From assembly GCA_903834675.1 (NCBI GenBank), contig CAILKC010000842.1, forward strand, positions 1-18,986: DNA of 18,986 bases. Direction: 5' to 3'. Numbering within the stretch: position 1 is the first letter of the stretch; each line of letters opens with the position of its first letter. Under the pieces are notes generated by a model. That model saw only the letters and a list, made by a program, of their open reading frames with translations, did not search any database and had not been told where the DNA came from. Source of the DNA: an uncultured Victivallales bacterium. GTDB taxonomy: Bacteria > Verrucomicrobiota > Lentisphaeria > Oligosphaerales > JAFGRS01. Below, piece after piece: positions 1 through 7,296 of this stretch. Both the position numbers and the translations under genes were made by a program.

Positions 1-181
1 CCAGAGACGACCCAACGGTCGGCGCTCCCAGGATGATGGAGCGGCCGCGGCTCGCGGCCAGAGACGACCCAACGGTCGGCGCTCCCAGGATGATGGAGCG
101 GCCGCGGCTCGCGGCCAGAGACGACCCGACGGTCGGCGCTCCCAGGATGATGGAGCGGCCGCGGCTCGCGGCCAGAGACGA
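1..181. repeat. 57-bp tandem repeat, three copies plus a partial fourth
   Basis: Three head-to-tail 57-bp copies start at 1, 58 and 115, and a 10-base partial fourth copy starts at 172. Copies 1 and 2 are identical. Copy 3 differs by one base (CCCAACGG becomes CCCGACGG). Each unit holds a perfect 7-bp hairpin, GGCCGCG-GCT-CGCGGCC, and a second 5-bp stem GCTCC/GGAGC around a 9-nt loop. The array probably continues left of the window. Because 57 is 19 codons, two of the three plus-strand frames stay open through it, so an ORF across it is weak evidence of coding. The likeliest reading is an intergenic structured repeat. An in-frame protein repeat is the alternative. Confidence 0.95.
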
Positions 182-187
182 AGGAGG
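181..187 (+). promoter_or_regulatory. Strong Shine-Dalgarno site for the first beta-helix gene
   Basis: AAGGAGG lies 6 nt before ATG 194. It fixes the start just downstream of the repeat array even though the same frame is open to the window edge. The first ATG overlaps a TGA (195-197) that ends another frame crossing the repeats. Confidence 0.85.
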
Positions 188-193
188 AGCAAG

Positions 194-3154
194 ATGATGC
201 AACGGCTATTCCTCAGTGTGATCCTGACGGGGGCGTGGTGCGCCGCGGCGCCGGGGGTGTGGTATGTGTCGCCCGAGGGCAACGACGCCTGGACGGGGAC
301 GCGCGAGGCGCCCAATGCGGAACGGACCGATGGGCCGTTCGCCTCCCTGGCCGCGGCCCGCGACGCCAGCCGCAAAACTCCCGGCGAACCGCGCCGGATT
401 GTGCTGGCGGCGGGACGGTTCTTCCTGGCCGAAACGCTGCTGCTGGATGCCCGCGACTCGGCCTTGACCATCGAAGGCGCCGGCGCCGGGAAGACCATCC
501 TCTACGGCGGGCGGCAAGTGCAGGGCTGGGCCGCTGACGGCGAAAAATTCTGGTCGGCCAAACTGCCGGCGGACGCGCCGAAATGGTCCTTCCGCGTCCT
601 GGTCGTCAATGACGCGATCCAGGACCGGGCGCGGTTGCCCGAGAAGGGCTATCTGGAACATGAGACCACCTTCGCCGTGCGCTGGATGAGCACGGCCGGC
701 GGCGGCTGGGAACGGAAGCCCACCGCGGCAGAGTTGACCACCCTGCGCTACAAGGCCGGCGATCTGCCCGCAGATCTGCGCACGGAAAATGCCGAGGTGA
801 CCGTCAGCCACATGTGGGACGAGTCCACGGTCGGCATCGCCCGGCACGATGTCGCGACCCGGACGCTGACCCTCTCCAGCCCCTGCGACCACCCGCCCGG
901 CGCCTTTGGCGTGCCGCGCTATGAGATATGGAACACGCGCGAGGGCATGCTGCGTCCCGGGCAGTGGTATCTGGACCGGGTTGAGCGCAAGGTCACCTAC
1001 TGGCCGCGCGCCGGAGAGAATCTGGCCACTGCCGTGGTGGTAGCGCCGACCCTCGAGACACTCATTCGCGTGGTCGGCCAAGGCCAGGCACACGCCAAGG
1101 ATATCGCCATCCGCGCCCTGACCCTTGCGGCGACCGACGCGCCGTTCAAATCGGCCGGCTTTGGGGCGGTGAACTGGCCCGGCGCCATCGATCTCGCCTA
1201 TGCCGACCGGGTCAACATCCAGGATGTCGAGGTCGCGAATGCCGGCGGCTGGGGCGTCCGCGAGTGGGGTGGCCGGGAACTCGTGGTTCAGGGCTCTCGT
1301 CTGCATCACCTCGGCGGCGGCGGGGTGCGCTTTGGGGAGACGGCGCGCATCGAGGGCAACGACATCCACGACATCGGACTGGTCAGCGCCAGCGCCGTCG
1401 GCATCGTCGGTGGCGGCACCAAGAGCCTCATTCGCCGCAACGTGATCCATGACACGCCGTATTCGGGCATGTGCGTGGGCGGCACCGAGACCGTGATCGA
1501 AGAGAACCTGCTCTACCGCTGCATGCTGGTGCATCATGATGGCGCGGCCATCTACATGGGTGGAGGCAAGCGCTGCATCATCCGCCGTAACCTGGCCCGC
1601 GACATGGCTGAGGTCGGCAAAGGCTACGGCGTCTCGGCCTACTACCTCGACGAGAAGTGCCAGGACTGCGTGGTGGCGGAGAATGTCTCCATCAATATCT
1701 CTCTCGCCGCGCAGAACCACATGACCCTGAACTGCGAACTCCGCGATAACGTCTTCATCAACGAGGGCGACCTGCAAATCGCATTTTCGCGCTGCGCGGG
1801 CCACAAGGTCAGCGGTAACACCTTCCACACCGGCGGCAAGCTGGATGTCCGTGAACCGGAGGCGGTAACCGAGTGGAAGGACAACCGCATCTTCGCCAGA
1901 AACGCGACCGGCGCCACGATCACCGATGCCCTGCCGACCACGCCCTTCACGCCGCGCGAAGGGCCACGCTCGCTCAAACCGCAAGCGCTGGCCCCGCCGC
2001 CGGTGATCGACGGCAAGATGGGCGACAACGAATGGCCCAGTGGCGGCATCGCCCTCGGCGAGCGCCCCAACCAGCGGAGTGTCCGGGGCGCGCCCACCAG
2101 CGTCAAGATCCATGTCGACGCCACCCACCTGTACATCCTTGCCAACACCGTGACCATGTTCCCCGAACAGCGCAAGCTGGGAACGGAGTGGGGCAAGGAC
2201 GAAGGCATCGAACTGGCGCTTGAGGCCAAGCCGACCGGCGCGGCCGTCGTGGTGCAGGTCTTGCGCGGTTTCAGCGACGGCACCTTCCGTGCCCTCGAGA
2301 TCGGCGGCGCCACGGCCGAGCAGGCCGCTGCCTTCGCCAAGACCGTGCGCTACGGCGCCTCGGTCGACAAGACCGTCTGGCGGGCGGAATGGGCCGTGCC
2401 GCTGTCGGCGCTGGGCGTGGCGCCGGGGGCAAAGACGCTGCTGCCGTTCAACCTGACCGTCTATCGCAGCGAAGACAATGTGTTCGCCCAGTACGCCGGC
2501 ACACTGGGCGAGACCTGGGAACTGAAGCGCGGCGGGCGTTTGATGCTCAACTGGGACCGCGAACCGGTGCCGACCGCGGCGCTGGCCGTCGCCACGCTCG
2601 GACCGGCGCCGACCCTGGGCGGCGCCGCGGCCGGTGACTGGCCAGGCACCCCGCTCAAACTCGCGCAGACCCCGGACGGGGCGCCGCTGCCCGCCATGCC
2701 TGCTGCCGCGAACGTGGTGCGTAGCGCGGGCGAGCTCTACGTCCGTATCGTGGTGCCCGTAACCTCCGTGAAGAACATTACCAAAGGCGCTGCCTGGCGC
2801 GCGGACGATGGGGCCGAGGTCTGCCTTCTCGGCAAGACTCCGGACGGCGCCAAGGCGGTTTGGGTCATCCGCGGCTTTGCCGGCGGCGCGTTTGAGCTCA
2901 GCGACGAAGCCGGGGTGCCCGCCCCAGTCAGTGCCGGGATACGCGCCAAGATCGCCTTCGCGGCCCGCCTCACCGCGAGCGGCTGGGAAGGCGAATGGCG
3001 ACTGCCATTGGCCGCGCTCGGTATCAAGACCGACGCGCCGGTTCCCTTCAATCTGGGCGTCTTCCGCACTGAGGACCGCCAATGGATCAACTGGATCGGC
3101 ACCGAGGGCCCCACCTGGAAACTGGAGAGCGCCGGGCGCCTGAAACTCGAGTAG
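194..3154 (+). CDS. Secreted GH141-like right-handed beta-helix protein with two CBM9-like domains
   Basis: The 986-aa product is a predicted exported polysaccharide-active protein. A signal peptide occupies about residues 1-19, with cleavage after CAAA. The mature start VWYVSPEGNDAWTG and the following FASLAAARDA are the usual opening of pectin-lyase-like beta-helix proteins of the GH141/DUF1565 type. The helix runs to about residue 580, with repeated G/N-rich turns and an inserted segment containing WYLDRVERKVTYWP that recurs in the second beta-helix protein of this window. Two CBM9-like beta-sandwich domains follow: about 600-795, opening VIDGKMGDNEW, and about 800-986. GH141 enzymes are known as fucosidases or xylanases, but I cannot assign catalytic residues here, so substrate and activity are open. 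A good Shine-Dalgarno site supports the start. The gene is followed after 45 bp by an amidohydrolase pair, probably in the same transcript. A structural or lyase role is the alternative. Confidence 0.85.
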   Translation: MMQRLFLSVILTGAWCAAAPGVWYVSPEGNDAWTGTREAPNAERTDGPFASLAAARDASRKTPGEPRRIVLAAGRFFLAETLLLDARDSALTIEGAGAGKTILYGGRQVQGWAADGEKFWSAKLPADAPKWSFRVLVVNDAIQDRARLPEKGYLEHETTFAVRWMSTAGGGWERKPTAAELTTLRYKAGDLPADLRTENAEVTVSHMWDESTVGIARHDVATRTLTLSSPCDHPPGAFGVPRYEIWNTREGMLRPGQWYLDRVERKVTYWPRAGENLATAVVVAPTLETLIRVVGQGQAHAKDIAIRALTLAATDAPFKSAGFGAVNWPGAIDLAYADRVNIQDVEVANAGGWGVREWGGRELVVQGSRLHHLGGGGVRFGETARIEGNDIHDIGLVSASAVGIVGGGTKSLIRRNVIHDTPYSGMCVGGTETVIEENLLYRCMLVHHDGAAIYMGGGKRCIIRRNLARDMAEVGKGYGVSAYYLDEKCQDCVVAENVSINISLAAQNHMTLNCELRDNVFINEGDLQIAFSRCAGHKVSGNTFHTGGKLDVREPEAVTEWKDNRIFARNATGATITDALPTTPFTPREGPRSLKPQALAPPPVIDGKMGDNEWPSGGIALGERPNQRSVRGAPTSVKIHVDATHLYILANTVTMFPEQRKLGTEWGKDEGIELALEAKPTGAAVVVQVLRGFSDGTFRALEIGGATAEQAAAFAKTVRYGASVDKTVWRAEWAVPLSALGVAPGAKTLLPFNLTVYRSEDNVFAQYAGTLGETWELKRGGRLMLNWDREPVPTAALAVATLGPAPTLGGAAAGDWPGTPLKLAQTPDGAPLPAMPAAANVVRSAGELYVRIVVPVTSVKNITKGAAWRADDGAEVCLLGKTPDGAKAVWVIRGFAGGAFELSDEAGVPAPVSAGIRAKIAFAARLTASGWEGEWRLPLAALGIKTDAPVPFNLGVFRTEDRQWINWIGTEGPTWKLESAGRLKLE

Positions 3155-3199
3155 GAGTGCTACCCTACTGCCCAAGGCATAGGCACCGGAGGTCGTGGT

Positions 3200-3952
3200 A
3201 TGGCATTGCGTTTTCTCGATGCGAATGTCGCAGTCGGTCGGCCGCGCAACCAGGCCTTGTTCGCGCCGCTGGCGACGCCGGCGGAGTTGCGGGCCTACCT
3301 GGTTGGGGTCGGGCTGGCCGGGGCGCTGCTTTGGCACTGGGCTCAGTCCGACGGCCATCCCGAGGCGGGCAACCCGCTGCTGGAGCCCTTCCGGCAGGGC
3401 GCCGACGAGCTCTGGGTCTGCTGGGCGGTCCTGCCGCCGCTCACCGGCGAGCAGCCGAACCTGATCGAACGCCTGCGGGCGGGCAAGGTGGCGGCGGTAC
3501 GGCTGTTCCCCCAGTCGCACCGCTACCCGATGAACCGCGTGGCCTGGGGTGAGTTGCTGGAGACCTTCAGCGCCGCGCGTCTGCCGGTGCTGCTCTCGCT
3601 CGAACAGGGCTGCAATTGGGATCAAGTCTATGCTCTGCTCGCTGATTACCCCAGCCTGACCTGCATCCTCTGCGACATTGGCACCTGGAGCATGGACCGC
3701 TTCACCTACCCACTGCTGGAACGTTACCCGAACGTCCATCTCGAGACCGGCATGCTCTCGATCACCGACGGCGGGGTCGAGGCCGCGGTGGCGCGCTTCG
3801 GCGCCCAGCGCCTGGTATTCGGCACCGGCTTCCCGAAACGCTACGCCGAGGCGGCCATGCTGCAACTGACCCACGCCGCCCTCCCCGCCGCCGACCTCGA
3901 GGCTATCGCGGCGGGCAACCTGGTGCGCCTGCTGAAGGAGACCAGCCTGTGA
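3200..3952 (+). CDS. Amidohydrolase-superfamily protein lacking metal ligands (amidohydrolase_2-like)
   Basis: The 250-aa product is shorter than typical amidohydrolase_2 (TIM-barrel) enzymes but keeps their strand pattern. The N-terminal FLDANVAVGR sits where metal-dependent members have D-x-H-x-H, so D7 is kept while the two His positions are N9 and A11. The terminal FGTGFPKRY replaces the usual FGTD, losing the last Asp (G210). The strand equivalent to the VHTWG site of the next gene reads LSLEQG. Near residues 43-62 it has LLWHWAQSDGHPEAGNPLL, a pattern I associate with a short amidohydrolase-like subfamily. ATG 3200 has GGAGG at 3188-3192. The stop overlaps the GTG start of the next gene by 4 nt, indicating translational coupling. 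A catalytically inactive partner or scaffold for the downstream enzyme is the simplest inference. An unrelated active site is possible. Confidence 0.8.
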   Translation: MALRFLDANVAVGRPRNQALFAPLATPAELRAYLVGVGLAGALLWHWAQSDGHPEAGNPLLEPFRQGADELWVCWAVLPPLTGEQPNLIERLRAGKVAAVRLFPQSHRYPMNRVAWGELLETFSAARLPVLLSLEQGCNWDQVYALLADYPSLTCILCDIGTWSMDRFTYPLLERYPNVHLETGMLSITDGGVEAAVARFGAQRLVFGTGFPKRYAEAAMLQLTHAALPAADLEAIAAGNLVRLLKETSL

Positions 3953-4788
3953 GCACCGCCAGTTCGCTGCGCGAACGCTTCTTCCGCGAGGGCAGACTGA
4001 GCGACTGCCCGGTCTACGACCTGCATGGGCACATGGGCCCCCTGCAGGGCGCCTGCCTGCCCCGCTGCACACCCGAGGCGATGGTCGACGCTATGGCGCG
4101 CGCCAATGTCCGCCTGACCGTGTTCTGCCATCACGATACGCTGATGCTGCCCGATCTCGGCAACCGCCTCAACGCAGAGGCCGTGGGGCGCTTCCCGCAG
4201 CGCTTCCGGGCGTACTGCGGCATCAATCCCAACTACCCTGAGATTGTGCGTCAGGACGTCGCCGCGTTCGATCAGGGGCGCGATGTCTACGTAGGCTTCA
4301 AGTTCCTGGCAGACTACCACGCCATTCCGATCACGGATTCACGCAACGCGCCGGCCTGGGAGAAGGCGGATGCTGACGGGCTGCTGGTGCTGGTGCATAC
4401 CTGGGGCGGCAGCGCTCTGGACGGACCCGAGCAGGTCCGCGCCTGTGCGACGAAGTACCCCAAGGCGCACATCCTGATGGGGCACTCCTGCCATGGCGCC
4501 TGGCAGCAGGCCGCGGCGCTGGCGGCCGAGTTCCCCAATGTCTACTGCGAGTTGACCGCCGTGCTCGATGACCGTGGCGCGGTGGAGATTCTGGCACACA
4601 CGGCCGGCTCCCGCAAGATCATCTTCGGCACCGACACGCCGTGGTTTAGCCACCATAACTACATCGGCGCGCTGCTGGGCGCCGAACTGACCGACGACGA
4701 CCGCCGCAACATCCTCTACCGCAACGCCAGGCGCTTGTTATCGCCGCTGGTGTCCAGCACCGTGCTGGGGCCTGACCCCGAGGCGTAA
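3949..4788 (+). CDS. Metal-dependent amidohydrolase (amidohydrolase_2 family)
   Basis: The 279-aa TIM-barrel hydrolase shows a complete set of superfamily ligands: D24-L-H26-G-H28 (VYDLHGHMG), K118 in GFKFL, H150 in VHTWG, H179 in MGHS and D229 in FGTDTPWFSHH. The family hydrolyses or decarboxylates diverse small carboxylate, amide or lactone substrates. Members in sugar-catabolic clusters often act on lactones, but the substrate cannot be read from the sequence. No signal peptide is visible, so the protein is cytoplasmic. The start is GTG 3949, which shares GTGA with the stop of the upstream paralogue and is preceded by AAGGAG at 3935-3940. The coupling suggests the two proteins are made in matched amounts and may interact. 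The spacer after it contains the hairpin repeat array. Confidence 0.85.
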   Translation: MSTASSLRERFFREGRLSDCPVYDLHGHMGPLQGACLPRCTPEAMVDAMARANVRLTVFCHHDTLMLPDLGNRLNAEAVGRFPQRFRAYCGINPNYPEIVRQDVAAFDQGRDVYVGFKFLADYHAIPITDSRNAPAWEKADADGLLVLVHTWGGSALDGPEQVRACATKYPKAHILMGHSCHGAWQQAAALAAEFPNVYCELTAVLDDRGAVEILAHTAGSRKIIFGTDTPWFSHHNYIGALLGAELTDDDRRNILYRNARRLLSPLVSSTVLGPDPEA

Positions 4789-4828
4789 ACGCGGATCCTG
4801 ACACCGCCCGGTTGCCCACCCGGGCGCC

Positions 4829-5113
4829 CGCCCTGGAGCCGGCGGTCCCCGCCGTATGCCCATCCTCCCGCCCTGGAGCCGGCGGTCCCCGCCGTATGCC
4901 CATCCTCCCGCCCTGGAGCCGGCGGTCCCCGCCGTATCGCCTCGCGGCGTCCCGCCCTGGAGCCGGCGGTCCCCGCCGTATCCCCTGGCGGCGTCGCGCC
5001 CTGGAGCCGGCGGTCCCCGCCGGATCCCCTGGCGGCGTCGCGCCCTGGAGCCTGCGGTCCCCGCCGTATCCCCTGGCGGCGTCGCGCCCTGGAGCCGGCG
5101 GTCCCCGCCGTAT
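4829..5113. repeat. Seven-copy 29-bp hairpin repeat array, period 40 then 44
   Basis: Copies of a 29-bp unit opening CGCCCTGGAGCCGGCGG begin at 4829, 4869, 4909, 4953, 4997, 5041 and 5085. The spacers are 11 nt (GCCCATCCTCC) between the first three copies and 15 nt afterwards, mostly CCCCTGGCGGCGTCG. Each unit contains the stem-loop CGGCGG-TCC-CCGCCG. Copy 5 extends it to 7 bp and copy 6 breaks one pair (CTGCGG). Periods of 40 and 44 are not multiples of three, and no Shine-Dalgarno or conserved protein is associated, so the overlapping proline/arginine-rich frames are artefacts. It lies between the amidohydrolase stop (4788) and the promoter at 5219. Confidence 0.93.
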
Positions 5114-5218
5114 CCCCATCCAGAGACGGCGGAAGTCCTGCCCTCCGGCATGACGGCCCGCCGACCTCCACGCCCTGCGGGCGGAAGAAACGGCCAGGGA
5201 TGGCATCTCTAATCCGCC

Positions 5219-5246
5219 TTGCGTCAGAGCCGACAGGTTCTATAAT
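5219..5246 (+). promoter_or_regulatory. Sigma70-type promoter for the GHL6-like gene
   Basis: TTGCGT (5219-5224), a 16-nt spacer and a perfect TATAAT (5241-5246) lie just after the hairpin repeat array. Transcription would begin near 5253, giving a leader of about 55 nt to ATG 5308. This also argues against the upstream ATG at 5200 as the translation start. The promoter starts a unit separate from the amidohydrolase operon. Confidence 0.6.
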
Positions 5247-5292
5247 GAACAGCGCGGTGCAGCCCCCCTGTCAACGAACCGCCGCGCCAGCC

Positions 5293-5298
5293 GAGGAG
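5293..5298 (+). promoter_or_regulatory. Shine-Dalgarno site deciding the start at 5308
   Basis: GAGGAG lies 9 nt before ATG 5308. The in-frame ATG at 5200 has no comparable site, lies upstream of the TATAAT box, and would add 36 residues of low-complexity sequence unlike the family. Confidence 0.7.
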
Positions 5299-5307
5299 CG
5301 TTCGTCC

Positions 5308-7296
5308 ATGCACAGTCCGAAGTGGAGCATCTTCTACGACTTCCACACCCAGGTTGCTCAGCCCGACGTCGGCGAGACCTTCGACGCCGATGCCTTCACC
5401 GGCCGACTGAAGCAGTGCGGGGTCGACTTCATCGTCTTCCACGCCCGCTGCAACCTGGGCATGGCCTACTACGACACCAAGGTCGGCATCCGGCATCCGT
5501 CGCTGCAGTACGATCTCATCGGCAGAATGTCTGAGGCTTGTCGCAAGAACGGCATCACCCTCTCGGTGTACTTCAACGTCGGCCTCAGCCACGAGGAGGG
5601 TCTGCTGCACCGCGACTGGCTGAAGGTGCAGCCCGAGGGGCATGTTTATACTCCGGACCGCATGAACCACTTCTTCCGGCTGATGTGCTACAACACGGAC
5701 TACGCCGAGCACCTGCTGGCGATGATCCGGGAAGTGATCGCGGGCTACCCGGTGGCGGGGCTATTCCTCGATTGTATGCACCGCACGCCCTGCGTGGGAG
5801 TCGAGTGCATCCGCGAGATGAAGCAGCGCGGCATGGACTGGCAGGATGCGGCGCAGGTGGCGGAGTTTGCTCGCCTCTCGCAGGTGCGCATGGCGCAGCG
5901 TATCCGCGACGCGGCCTTGGCCGTCCGGCCGGACCTGATGCTGTACTTCAACGGCGTCAGTGCCGAGGACCAGGCTGAGATTGGCACGTACCTGGAGTAT
6001 GAGTGCCTGCCCACCGGCGGCTGGGGCTACGAGATGCTGCCCGTCTACGCGCGTTACCTGCGCAACCTCGGCAAGCAGGTGCTCAACATGACGGGGCGCT
6101 TCCATCGCTCCTGGGGTGACTTCGGCGGCATCCGTTCCGAGGCCGGGCTCGAGTACGACTGCGTCTACGGACTGGCCAATGGCCTGCGCCCGACCATCGG
6201 GGACCACTACCACCCGCGCGGGGATCTCAACCCCGCGGTCTTCGATCTGATCCAGACCATCTACGGCCGTCTGCAGAAGCTGGAGCCCTGGATCGAGGGC
6301 GCGGTTCCAGCGGTGGATACCGCGGTGGTCGCCAGCGGTCCGGAGGCTCTCGGCGGCGCGGTCATTGGCGCCACCCGCATGCTCTGCGAGCTCAAGTCGC
6401 AGTTCGACGTGGTCACGCCGGCGGCCCGCTGGAACGACTACCGGCTGCTGGTGCTGCCTGACACGACGGTTCTGGACGAGCCCCTTGCCGCCCGAGTGCG
6501 GGCGCACCTGGAGCGGGGCGGCGCCGTGATTGCCAGTCACCGTTCCGGGCTGGACCCTGCCCGCCGGGGGTTTGTGCTGCCGGAGTGGGGCGTGCGCTAC
6601 GTCGGCGAGGATGCGGTGGTGAACGAGAAATGGGACAAAGGGCAGCAGAGCGGCTATGCGCTCCCCGAACCCGCCTACTTCCGCGCCGAGGGCGCCGCGG
6701 CGGTCGGCCTGCCGGATATGCCGGTGAACTGCTACGAGCGCGGCGCCCTGGTCGAGGCGCTCTGCGGCAGTGCGGTGCTCGCCCGCGTGGTCTCGTCCTA
6801 CTTCCCACGCCACTGGGATGGCGAGCATCATCACCTGTACATCGCCCCAGATCGGGTGACCGAGCGGCCCATGGTAACCCACAACGGACGGGTCGTCTAT
6901 ATCAGCCATCCGCTGTTCACCTCCTACCACCGCTACGCGCCGCTGCCCGTGCGCACCTTGGTGGGCAACCTCATCGGTGCCGTGCTGCCCGATCCCCTGC
7001 TGCGGGTCGAGGGCCTGCCCTCCTTCGGCCGGGCGATGGTGACGCGGCAAGCGAGTCGGCGGATGGTCTGGCTGACGGCCTACGTGCCCGAACGCCGGGG
7101 CGTGTCCATCGACATGATCGAAGAACCGATCAGCCTGCGCCAGACGCTGGTGCGACTGCGCCTCGACGGTCGGCCGCCGCGCCGAGTCTATCTCGCCCCC
7201 ACCGGCACCGAGTTGCCGTACACCCTGTCCGCTGGCTACATCGTGGTGACGGTCCCCGAGCTCACCGGCTACGCCGTCGTGGTGTTTGAGGAATGA
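5308..7296 (+). CDS. GHL6-like putative glycoside hydrolase with GATase-like domain
   Basis: From ATG 5308 the product is 662 aa. Residues 1 to about 320 form a TIM-barrel resembling hypothetical glycosyl hydrolase 6 (GHL6, related to GH29/GH42-like barrels). The strand motifs include VDFIVFHARCNLGMAYY, ITLSVYFNVGLSHEEG, VAGLFLDCMH and LEYECLPTGGWGYE. D155 in LFLDC and E230/E232 in YLEYEC are candidate catalytic acids by position. From about 330 to 450 there is a beta-galactosidase-trimerisation or glutamine-amidotransferase-like fold (LLVLPDTTVLDEPLAARVRAHLERGG). A beta-sandwich-like tail follows. No signal peptide is seen, suggesting cytoplasmic processing of oligosaccharides, although the substrate is unknown. 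Its stop is immediately followed by the ATG of the next gene (TGAATG), so the two are cotranscribed. Confidence 0.8.
   Translation: MHSPKWSIFYDFHTQVAQPDVGETFDADAFTGRLKQCGVDFIVFHARCNLGMAYYDTKVGIRHPSLQYDLIGRMSEACRKNGITLSVYFNVGLSHEEGLLHRDWLKVQPEGHVYTPDRMNHFFRLMCYNTDYAEHLLAMIREVIAGYPVAGLFLDCMHRTPCVGVECIREMKQRGMDWQDAAQVAEFARLSQVRMAQRIRDAALAVRPDLMLYFNGVSAEDQAEIGTYLEYECLPTGGWGYEMLPVYARYLRNLGKQVLNMTGRFHRSWGDFGGIRSEAGLEYDCVYGLANGLRPTIGDHYHPRGDLNPAVFDLIQTIYGRLQKLEPWIEGAVPAVDTAVVASGPEALGGAVIGATRMLCELKSQFDVVTPAARWNDYRLLVLPDTTVLDEPLAARVRAHLERGGAVIASHRSGLDPARRGFVLPEWGVRYVGEDAVVNEKWDKGQQSGYALPEPAYFRAEGAAAVGLPDMPVNCYERGALVEALCGSAVLARVVSSYFPRHWDGEHHHLYIAPDRVTERPMVTHNGRVVYISHPLFTSYHRYAPLPVRTLVGNLIGAVLPDPLLRVEGLPSFGRAMVTRQASRRMVWLTAYVPERRGVSIDMIEEPISLRQTLVRLRLDGRPPRRVYLAPTGTELPYTLSAGYIVVTVPELTGYAVVVFEE

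Noticed and set aside
3150..3169. Hairpin AGTAGG/CCTACT over the stop of the first gene as a terminator
   Set aside because: The stem is short, no T tract follows, and the next gene starts 45 bp on in the same direction. It is more likely chance or minor attenuation.
206..4072. Minus-strand open frame of 1288 codons opposite the first three genes
   Set aside because: It is antisense to genes with signal peptide, motifs and Shine-Dalgarno sites. Its product is His/Arg/Gly-rich with no recognisable domain. Long antisense frames are expected in high-GC coding DNA.
4829..5113. CRISPR array (29-bp repeats)
   Set aside because: Spacers are only 11-15 nt and nearly identical to each other, and no cas genes are present. 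This is a tandem hairpin repeat.
4646..5212. Several Gly/Arg/Pro-rich repetitive frames on both strands over the hairpin array
   Set aside because: Unit periods of 40 and 44 are not codon multiples, and the products are translated repeat with no start signals.
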